From the NCBI RefSeq assembly GCF_018812025.1, contig NC_063052.1:17195414-17259413 (forward strand): DNA of 64,000 nucleotides, written 5' to 3'. Below are positions 47,536 through 64,000 of this stretch, in pieces. Positions within the stretch are counted from its first letter, which is position 1. Each line of letters opens with the position of its first letter. Both the position numbers and the translations under genes were made by a program. This DNA comes from Megalobrama amblycephala. Lineage: Eukaryota; Chordata; Actinopteri; Cypriniformes; Xenocyprididae. The notes beneath the pieces are model-generated. The model saw nothing but the letters and a program-made list of their open reading frames with translations. It was not told the origin of the DNA and searched no databases.

Positions 47536-47614
47536 CCTTAGTGACCCAAATAATTAATCATAATGAGATGATCAATAGACTAAGTATTGCTTAGCCTGAG
47601 ATCTGTGATATTCC

Positions 47615-47785
47615 CAGTGGTGGACGAAGTAAACAAATCGAGTATCTACTGGAGTACAGATACCCTAATAACATATTACTCCAGTAAAAGTATTTACTCA
47701 ATTCAATATGAGTAAATGTACAAAAGTAATTTATTTTTAATGTACTTAGGCTAAGTATTAAAAGTAAAAGTGCTGATCGACGAAC
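47615..47785. repeat. Fragment of a common fish repeat (GTGGTGGACGAAGTA)
   Basis: CAGTGGTGGACGAAGTAAAC, GGAGTACAGATACCCTAATA, TTACTCCAGTAAAAGTA and AAGTATTAAAAGTAAAAGTG are familiar from dispersed fish repeats. The right end is not found. Confidence 0.45.
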
Positions 47786-48027
47786 CATGTTTATTATTTG
47801 TTCTAGCCTGTACTAGTCAGTAGGCTAATAAAAAAAGATTTCTGCATTGCAGACATTCTATGTGTTGATCTGCAAATAGGCCTAAGCACACCTTTAATTT
47901 TATAACCAAATCTTTTTTTATAACCTAACCAAATCTACAAATTATTATACTCAATATACAATTTTAATGCAGATTTAGTTTACAAATAACTGCAGTCATC
48001 ATGTATGATTTTGATTAATGATCAGTA

Positions 48028-48978
48028 TTAAAGGTGCCATCGAATTGAAAATTGAATTTAACTCGGCATAGTTGAATAACAAGAGTTCAGTACATGGAAA
48101 TGACATACAGTGAGTCTCAAGCTCCATTGTTTCCTCGTTCTTATATAAATCTCATTTGTTTAAAAGACCTCCAAAGAACAGGTGAATCTCAACATAATAC
48201 CGACTGTTATGTAACAGTCGGGATCTTTAATATTTGCATATGCCAGCCCATGTTCAAGCCATTACACAAGAGCAGCCAGTATTAACGTCTGGATCTGCAC
48301 AGCTGGATCATCAGACTAGGTAAACAAGCAAGGACAATAGCTTAAAATGGCAGATGGAGCAATAATAACTGACATGATCCATGATAACATGATATTTTTA
48401 GTGATATTTGTAAATTGTCTTTCTAAATGTTTCGTTAGCATGTTGCTAATGTACTGTTAAATGTGGTTAAAGTTACCATCGTTTCTTACTGTATTCACGG
48501 AGACAAGAGCCATCGCTATTTTCATTTTTAAACACTTGCAGTCTGTATAATGCATAAACACAACTTCATTCTTTATAAATCTTTCCAACAGTGTAGCATT
48601 AGCCGTTAGCCACGGAGCACTATCAAACTCATTCAGAATCAAATGTAAACATCCAAATAAATACCATACTTACGCGATTACACATGCTGCATGACGAACA
48701 CTTTGTAAAGATCCATTTTGAGGGTTATATTAGCTGTGTGAACTTTGTTTATGCAATGATAGAGTCGAGAGCTCGGGAGGGGGCGGAGAGCACGAGCAAT
48801 TAAAGGGGCCGCAGCCTGAATTGGCGCATTTCTAATTATGCCTCAAAATAGGCAGTTAAAAAAATTAATTAAAAAAAATCTATGGGGTATTTTGAGCTGA
48901 AACTTCACAGACACATTCAGGGGACACCTTAGACTTATATTACATCTTATAAAAAAAAACGTTTGATGGCACCTTTAA
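48028..48978. mobile_element. TTAA-bounded element, 0.95 kb (AAAGGTGCCATC ends)
   Basis: TTAAAGGTGCCATCGAATTG at the left and GTTTGATGGCACCTTTAA at the right. About 750 bp of its interior recurs at 24,933-25,698. No coding frame. Confidence 0.75.
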
Positions 48979-50763
48979 AATTTGGCATTAGTAACTTACT
49001 TTTCCCGCCCTTCAACAACTATATCCACTTCATTTTGACCCAAACACTGAATCAGTGAGTTTTTGAATTTAAGAACAGATGCAATCAGATCAGTAAACTC
49101 AAATAATTCTCGAATTAATCGTTCAATACGATTTGAGAACCAGTTCAACAGGTTCATTGGAAATTGGCTCGTTCGTGAATCAGACATCGCTATCGCGTTT
49201 CGGATTGGGTATTGGAAGGCAATTTTTTTAGCTCAAAATAACGAGGAACGATATTATGAATTGCAAGTGGAGTAGGCTTATGCTTTAGAATGTAGTGAAG
49301 TAAAAGTTCCCCTAAAGGGTAAATATTTTTTTTGTGAATTAAGGGATTTTCTTTCAAAATTAGACATTTCCATCACTCGTTTTTGATGCGATACTTCAAA
49401 ATGCGCATAAAAACTGTGATGGAAACACTTGATGTTCCTGAAATTACTGAAATTACTTTTTTTTCAGTGGGAACATGACAAGCAATGTGTGTATGGCAAA
49501 ATACCTGTGTACACTACAGCATGTGATAACACTCTTGTGACACTGAAGAACTGAACATAGAGATTTCAACACTTGCTCATTTTAAAATAGATCACATCAA
49601 ACACAAAGTGCATCTTGATATAAACCATCAAAGGTTGCCCACCTTTTTCTTTAAGAGTCTGATCGTGTCAGGTTAATGTGGCCTTTATATGAGACCTAAG
49701 AACATTTTAATTGCGTTAGGCTTGTGTTAAGATCTATCAATCTATCTATGGAATGACATGAGAGTGAGTAAATGATGACAGAATTTTCATTTTTAGATAA
49801 GCTATCCCTTTAATGCACCAGTTGTAGCATTATCAACATTAAATCAGTGTTGTTTCAATGTACATTAAGATGTTTTATCACATTCATCTCAGAGTTTCCA
49901 TGGAACAACTGCTTTGTTTATGACTTTTATGCAGTAAGTGCACTAATAAAGCTGGTGTCAACCAATCACGCATTTCTGCTGTTAGCAGTATTTCAGCACT
50001 CAGCAAACAAAGGTCCTCTGTTCATCCACAGGTCAGGTGACTGTGAACTGCATCAAATGCTCTTCTATTCCTCTCCTTCCTACAGCACCAACTGGCATAT
50101 ATAGCACATTTGAAGACATGTACAGTATAGTGGCCAAATGTGATGTTCAAAGGGAATATTTGCACAATACTTGCTTTTAATGACACTTCAGGTTCAATTA
50201 AACAATCAAAATATTAAGGAGTATGTTATATTGGAAAAAACTGGTGAGGTATTAAAATCACAACATTATTTGGCAAGAAAAGCAATCTCCAGAATATAAT
50301 TAAAAATGGGTTTTATTGTGTTTTGCAAAAAAAGCATAAAAAAAAAAACACAAAAAGCTCACAGGAAATAAACATACATTGACTACAATGTAATCAGTTA
50401 TTAATATTATGTTGGTTCTCCTTTGTTTTTGATTACAGCAGCCATTCTCCTTGGCATTGATTCACTAAACTGTGCATGTGTCATGCTTAACTTTTTTCCA
50501 GTCCTCCTTAAATTCTTCCCAAAGCTGAGCTTCACTGGAAGACCTGCATGACTTATCACAATTCAGGTTTATAATTTCCCAAAGGTTTACAATGGCTTTA
50601 AGGTCAGTGGACTGAGGAGGCCACTTGAAGACTTCAAAATGCTTCATGAAGACTTTCATTGTGCACAGCTTTGTTGCATGCACATGTGTTTTTGGGATTG
50701 TTATGTTTAGCACGATTCCCAAGTATTGGCCCATTTTCAGAATGCCAACACCTGCTGCAGATA

Positions 50764-51688
50764 TACACCGATCAGGCATAACATTATGACCACCTTCCTA
50801 ATATTGTGTTGGTCCCCCTTTTGCTGCAAAAACAGCCCTGGCCCATCGAGGCATGGACTCCACTAGACCCCTGAAGGTGTACTGTGGTATCTGGCACCAA
50901 GATGTTAGCAGCAGATCCTTTAAGTCCTGTAAGTTGCAAGGTGGGGCCTCCATGGATCGGACTTGTTTGTTCAGCACAGATGCTCGATTGGATTGAGATA
51001 TGAGGAATTTGGAGGTCAAGTCAACACCTCAAACTCATTGTTGTGCTCCTCAAACCATTTCCAAACCATTTTCGCTTTGTGGCAGGGCTCATTATCCTGC
51101 TGAAAGAGGCCACAGCCACCAGGGAATACTGTTTCCATGAAAGGGTGTACATGGTCTGCAACAATGCTTAGGTAGGTGGTACGTGTTAAAGTAACATCCA
51201 CATGGATGGCAGGTCCCAAGGTTTCCCAGCAGAACATTGCCCAAAGCATCACACTGCCTCTGCCCGCTCGCCGCCTTCCCATAGTGCATATTGGTGTACT
51301 TGGGACATGTACTCCCAAGGTAAGCAACGCACATGGACCCGGCCATCCACGTGATGTAAAAGAAAACGCGATTCATCTGACCAGGCCACCTTCTTCCATT
51401 GCTCCGTGGTGCATGGGCACCCTGACTGGTCTGCGGCTGTGCAGCCCCATATGCAACAAACAAACTGTGTATTCTGACACCTTTCTATCAGAACCAGCAT
51501 TAACTTCATGAGCAATTTGAGCTACAGTAGCTCGTCTGTTGGATCGGACCACACGAGCCAGCCTTCGCTCCCCACGTGCATCAATGAGCATTGGCCACCC
51601 ATGACCCTGTCAGGTGCCATGATGAAGAGATAATCAGTGTTATTCACTTCACCTGTTACTGGCCATAATTTTATGCCTGATCGGTGTA
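50764..51688 (-). mobile_element. Tc1-like element nested in another Tc1-like element
   Basis: TACACCGATCAGGCATAACA at 50764 is inverted as TTTTATGCCTGATCGGTGTA ending 51688, bounded by TA. About 0.93 kb, shorter than a full Tc1. Confidence 0.8.
50795..51591 (-). pseudogene. Tc1-type transposase, frameshifted and internally shortened
   Basis: Frames in order on the minus strand: the paired-like HTH region VVRSNRRATVAQIAHEVNAG then DRKVSEYTVCLLHMGLHSRR; next EQWKKVAWSDESRFLLHHVD with the first catalytic Asp; then GRRRAGRGSVMLWAMFCWET and GGCGLFQQDNEPCHKAKMVW with the second Asp. The pieces lie in different frames, and the tail bearing the catalytic Glu is scrambled, so the gene is dead. Confidence 0.75.
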
Positions 51689-52559
51689 AATCCCCAATAC
51701 CATTATATTACCCTTGTCGGCACCACAGATGCATTTGGTAATAAATCACTCTAGTCATCTCTTACTAACATCCCAGACACCACTCAGTGCTAAGCTGTTA
51801 AACGTCGACTTGTCGGACTGCAAAACATTGTTCAAATGTTCTATACAATCCTTATGTTCTTTGGCAAATGCAAGGTGTTTTTTTGCTGTAAATATTGCTA
51901 ATAAATGGTTTCTTTACTGGCACACAACCTCTCAATCCAGCCTCTTATGGCCGTTAGCTTGCAGTTAAAGATGAAATTGAAGGTTGGAGGTCTCATCCAG
52001 GTCTTTAGAAGCTGTTTTCAGGTGGCTCCACATTCAGGTGATTTTCATCCTTGTGTTAAAATGCTCACTAGTCTTCCTTGACCAGCCACAACACTTTACA
52101 TCCTGCATGGTAGTGGTCTCACAGTGCTTTGACATCGATTCATGACCATTCACATTTTCCACATGAGCAATATCCAAAACTTTAGCCATATTAACAATGT
52201 CCTCCTTGGTTGCAGAGGACAGCTCCTTCCATTGGCTATTTTCATTAAAACCCACAAATTAACATCTAATAACATATCTCTTACTTGCCACATATTGATT
52301 TGTTGAATTATATGCTGGGAATAATAAATGCAAGAATGTTATGACCACTTGGCCAAAAATGACATCCACACAATTCAATGTTTAACTGCGGCATGGCATA
52401 TACAGTTGAAAAGTGGAATGCATACAATAGTTTTACACTCAAGGCATAACTTTACAGCATGCGTACAAAATATTTAATAAATACTTTTTTATTTAATAAA
52501 TGTATTTTCCTAGGTGGGACATCACTTTTGGGCACTACTTTATATGTAAGTGAAAAAAT

Positions 52560-52840
52560 TAAGTGAAAGTGATGAAGTGAAGGCCAAGTAACCCATACTC
52601 AGAATTTGTCCTCTGCATTTAACCCATCCAAGTTAGTGCACACACATTAGGAGTAGTGAGTAGTGAACACTCACACATCCGGAACAGTGGGAAGCCATTT
52701 TGTGTGGCGCCCGGGAATTACGCCTTGCTTGTTGCCTTGCTCAAGGGAACCTGTCATTTCCTGCTGGTACTGAGAATCGAACCCGCAACCTCCAGGTTAC
52801 CAGTCTGACTCTCTAACCATTAGGCCATGACTGTATAAAA
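52560..52840 (-). repeat. tRNA-derived SINE
   Basis: On the minus strand an A-box-like TGGCCTAATGGTT (52827-52815) and a B box GGTTCGATTCTC (52783-52772) are spaced as in a tRNA promoter. A non-tRNA body follows (TTGAGCAAGGCAACAAGCAA, ACTAATGTGTGTGCAC-like). It cannot fold as a complete tRNA, and the body is that of a familiar fish SINE. Confidence 0.65.
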
Positions 52841-53170
52841 CAGTCCTGCAATAAAGATAGAATCACAGTCTTGATCAGCCTTCAAGCAGAATTTGGCATC
52901 ATGATGATAATGATGTGTGATGGTAATGTTTTCCCTTTTTTGGAGAAAAAGTTTGATAGGCCTTAAACTTGCTAACACAATTAAGCTAGCAGGAGAAAAA
53001 TAATTTGTCCTGATTGCTCTTAATTGTTAAGCGTTTTTTTATAAGGTACAGTGATTGTTTTTATGTGAAAATGATGGCATTGATTTTACAAATAATTAAC
53101 AATATTTTTAATTTAATTTGGTAACGTTCAGGGCCAGAACATGGTTGCAGGATGATTTATATATTTAATT

Positions 53171-53238
53171 GAATTTATATTAAATTTTTGTTAAAATGAC
53201 ACGTTAATTACAATGCTAAAAAACAAAAAAAAGCAACC

Positions 53239-53281
<43 letters not shown>

Positions 53282-53347
53282 TTGCTTTTTTTTTGTTTTT
53301 TAGCATTGTAATTAACTTGCGTCATTTTAACAAAAATTTAATATAAA

Positions 53348-53350
<3 letters not shown>
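53171..53350. repeat. Near-perfect 70-bp hairpin with (TA)n loop
   Basis: The left arm 53171-53238 (GAATTTATATTAAATTTTTG ... AAAGCAACC) pairs with 53280-53350 (GGTTGCTTTTTTTTTG ... TTTAATATAAATTC). The loop is a TA repeat. Confidence 0.9.
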
Positions 53351-53405
<55 letters not shown>

Positions 53406-53459
53406 ATAATATAATATAAATAAATAAATATATATATATAAATATATATATTTATATAA
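53351..53459. repeat. (AT)n-rich low-complexity tract
   Basis: AT/TATA repeats with a few AAAT interruptions. The Ile/Tyr-rich open frame here is an artefact. Confidence 0.9.
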
Positions 53460-54189
53460 CCGTGAAGGATCACCCATACAAGGCAAATAATCTTTAGTAC
53501 TATGGCCAGGTCCTTACTCCACAACCTGATGACTACCTAGAACTCTAAACTATGTAAACTATTCTGACATCAGAAAAAGCATATCAGTGACAATACGTCT
53601 GAAATGAATGAAAGTTTAGGCATACAGTAACTCAAGAAACATGATACAGTGTGCACTTTCTTTTGACATGAAAATAACCAAAAATAAATGCAAATGTAAT
53701 GGTACATCCAACTGGGGAAAAAAAAAAAAAAAAAACCTCACCAAGAGCTTAATAGCGGATCAATTGATCTCTTATCCTACTTGTATGAAAACCACTATGA
53801 TACTCACACAGAATCTTAAATTCTCCCCAAAATTTAAAAAAAAAAGAAAAGAAAAAAAAAGTTAGTTAGCTATTACACAAATGGACATGTGGTTTCAAGT
53901 TTCACATACATTGTTCCCTTATCCCTTATCGCACCTTATCTCTTCTCACATATTTGTTCTCCATTTTTGTGCAGTTATACTGCCTTTCTGGCATTCATCT
54001 TCCCCTTTCATTCCAACATTCCCGACTCTTGTTCTACCCTACCCAACAATCACACACACACACACACAGCACCTGTAAAAAAGCAGTGTTATAAGACTGA
54101 ATCCAACACTTCAATCTAAGACGACCAAATTAAAACATGATTGTGTCATCCCAATTCCCTGTCGAAAGATTCTGTGTACAAATGAAGAC

Positions 54190-54584
54190 ACTCACACATT
54201 TTAATGAACTTTATTTGAGCAAGCATATTGTCAATTTAAGAGAACATCACATTGCTGGTTCTGTCAGTTCTCACCTCCCTTCTAAGAACATGACATAGCC
54301 AGGCATTAAAAGAAATAAAACAAGGCAGGAATGCTTAACGGCTGTTTACTCCCTGTACTGTGGATTTTTTTTTAAACCCCCAACATAATTTTTGTCTGTT
54401 TTTCCTTTTTTATTCATTTTTTAAATACCTTAACTAGGCCTAGAATGCTTGTCTCTAGACCTGGCTCGTTCTAGTTTCTTTTTTAAATATGGTTTTAGAT
54501 GTTTTGCGATGTTTTCTGTGTTTTAGTTTTTTTTTCTCCGATGTTTACTTTTCCCCCTCTCTGAAGATTCAAGGTTGCGCACCC
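54190..54584 (-). other. pabpc1: pabpc1 3'UTR exon (non-coding exon 15)
   Basis: An acceptor CTGTTTTACAG|GGGTG ends at 54585. About 390 A-rich bases follow, with no open frame, to a canonical poly(A) signal; the end is approximate. The A-rich stretches such as AAAAAAAAACTAAAACAC recall oligo-A UTR tracts of PABPC1 transcripts, but the known autoregulatory tract is in the 5'UTR, which is not in the window. Confidence 0.8.
54210..54215 (-). terminator. pabpc1: Poly(A) signal AATAAA of pabpc1
   Basis: AATAAA on the minus strand in the context CTCAAATAAAGTTC. Cleavage is expected 10-25 bases on, near 54190-54200. The neighbouring (C/T)-rich downstream region is compatible. Confidence 0.8.
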
Positions 54585-54685
54585 CTGTAAAACAGAGATA
54601 TCATGACCTCAGTTCACCAACAGACTGAACATTTGATGCGAGTGGAGAAACACAAACAAGAACAAAAGGAACATTTTACCTTGGC

Positions 54686-62788
<8,103 letters not shown>

Positions 62789-63199
62789 TTATTAATTCAC
62801 TAAATCAAAATGAATTTCTTCTCCTGCACTGAGCCAGTAGCATTTACATTCAGAAAACTTTTCAGTTTTATTCCCATCTATATTCTAAAACTTTTTTTAG
62901 TTTATGTATGTATCATTTGTCTGATTTGTATGACATTTTATTAAAAAAATATGGGTTTTTTTTTGTTTTTTTTTGTTTTTTTCTGATTTATGGAGTGATA
63001 AAAACTTCCAGATTTCGGTTCTGGAAATGTAAGAAAATTAGTGCATATTTAATTAGATAATAAATATTTAATCATTTGCATATTTAAACAACATTTCGGA
63101 AAACGTATAATACAAAATTGTCTCAATGTACTTTGATTAATCAACTGGGGAAGTATATGGTCATATCTACTAGGTCATGTTCACCTGTGGTGTCTTGCC

Positions 63200-63859
63200 T
63201 TAAAGGATTAGTTCACTTTCAGATGAAAATTACCCCAAGCCATCTAGGTCTATATGGCTTTCTTCTTTCTGATGAACACAATCTGAGATATATTAATAAA
63301 TATCCTCAAGCATCCAAGCTTTATAATTGCAGTGAACAGGGGTCACGGGTATGAAGCTGAAGAAAGTGTCTCCATCCACATCCATCCATCATAAACAATC
63401 CACACAGCTCCGGGGGGTTAATAAAGGCCTTCTGAAGCAAAGTAATGCATTTGTGTAAAAAAAAAAAAAAAAAAAAAAATACATATTAGACAAGTTATTA
63501 AGTAAAATATCAAGCTTCCGCCAGACTGCCTTCAACTTACGAAGAAAGTGTAAAACTCTTGCAGTTCAAAAAGCTTATGCTACGTCCTACACTTTCCCTA
63601 TTCAACTTACAGAAAAAGCTTAACTGACACAACGCCAGTTCCATTTTTTGAATACGTAAGGCGGTCTGGCAGAAGCAAGATATTTTACTTCATAGTTGGT
63701 CTCGCTCACTGCCATTATAAAGCTCGGATGCGTCAGGATATTTATTAATATATCTCTGATTGTGTTCATCAGAAAGAAGTAAGTAATATACACCTAGGAC
63801 GGCTTGAGAGTGAGTAAATCTTGGGGTAATTCTCATTTGAAAGTGAACTAATCCTTTAA
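63200..63859. mobile_element. TTAA-bounded foldback element (in pabpc1 intron 1)
   Basis: TTAAAGGATTAGTTCACTTT is mirrored by AAAGTGAACTAATCCTTTAA, and ATTAATAAATATCCT by AGGATATTTATTAATAT. The arms are about 240 bp. Poly-A at 63,457-63,479. No coding frame. The flanks 62,773-63,199 and 63,860-64,000 show no pabpc1 first exon. Confidence 0.8.
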
Positions 63860-64000
63860 ATTTACACTAGTTACCGAATTTAGGAATCTGAATAAAGCTA
63901 GACTAATTAGGCCAAGAATAAAAGTGAGAAATTCAATACATGGACATTACTTGGTCCCTAGTTTTATAGCATTATTCATAATAACCACATTCATTTCTGA

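Larger units (their letters stand above)
50121..52548 (-). mobile_element. Old Tc1/mariner-like element interrupted by a second Tc1-like element
   Basis: TACAGTATAGTGGCCAAATG at the left resembles the reverse complement of the right end (TACATATAAAGTAGTGCCCA), both followed by GTGATGT. Minus-strand fragments include the DE-domain tail FEVFKWPPQSTDLKAIVNLW and the N-terminal block MGFNENSQWKELSSATKEDI. About 1.5 kb without the insert, the usual Tc1 length. Broken by frameshifts. Confidence 0.65.
30641..54189. other. Intergenic interval between pabpc1 and rnf19a
   Basis: 23.5 kb without any exon I can support. The stretches 30,641-33,020, 35,600-36,420, 46,700-47,290 (possibly a solo LTR or promoter-like repeat, with CCTATAAAAGCC near 47,050), 48,980-50,120 and 53,460-54,190 contain no named element. 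The remainder is transposons listed individually. Confidence 0.7.

Noticed and set aside
52772..52827. A tRNA gene on the minus strand
   Set aside because: A and B boxes are present but the acceptor and anticodon stems do not pair, and a SINE body follows. Treated as a tRNA-derived SINE.
53327..53524. Open frame rich in Ile and Tyr
   Set aside because: Produced by the (AT)n repeat.
63000..64000. Search for pabpc1 exon 1 (residues 1-64)
   Set aside because: No SLYVGDL-type frame on the minus strand here. The region is intron with a foldback element, so exon 1 lies outside the window.

Overview
The window is vertebrate nuclear DNA, most likely from a cyprinid-type teleost. Two spliced protein-coding genes lie on the minus strand and are embedded in a very dense field of DNA transposons. 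I infer the fish origin from three things: gene content and order, the repeat types (hAT elements with 8-bp target duplications, TTAA-bounded foldback elements, Tc1-like elements, a tRNA-derived SINE, a CR1/L2-type LINE), and base composition. I cannot name the species.

Gene 1 (minus, 30394 down to 1481, continuing past the left edge) is rnf19a, a membrane-anchored RING-IBR-RING E3 ubiquitin ligase. Six exons are visible. A short first exon sits in a CpG-rich promoter at about 30.4 kb. An 18.3-kb intron separates it from the large exon 2 (RING1), and exons 3 to 6 carry the IBR, RING2 and the first membrane segments. The cytosolic tail is outside the window. Every junction keeps phase with canonical GT/AG sites.

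Gene 2 (minus, 62772 down to about 54190) is pabpc1, the cytoplasmic poly(A)-binding protein. Exons 2 to 14, a spliced 3'UTR exon and a poly(A) signal are present. The exon encoding roughly the first 64 residues lies beyond the right edge. Together the exons give about 570 residues: half of RRM1, RRM2 to RRM4, the proline/alanine-rich linker and the C-terminal MLLE (PABC) domain.

The two genes are tandem, in the same relative order and orientation as PABPC1 and RNF19A on human 8q22. ANKRD46 and SNX31, which lie between them in human, are not visible here. The ~23.5-kb gap (30.6 to 54.2 kb) and the large rnf19a intron are mostly mobile elements, often nested. Target duplications let several insertions be ordered. 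The deepest stack is at 37,092-42,942: a hAT element holds a TTAA-flanked THAP-type (Kolobok-like) element, which holds a 1.13-kb inverted-repeat element filled by an array of palindromic GATATC and CTAG cores on a ~21.4-bp lattice. That array is the most unusual structure in the window.

No functional tRNA, rRNA or CRISPR was seen. Both genes are ordinary housekeeping-type vertebrate genes acting separately: ubiquitin ligation at membranes, and mRNA stability and translation.
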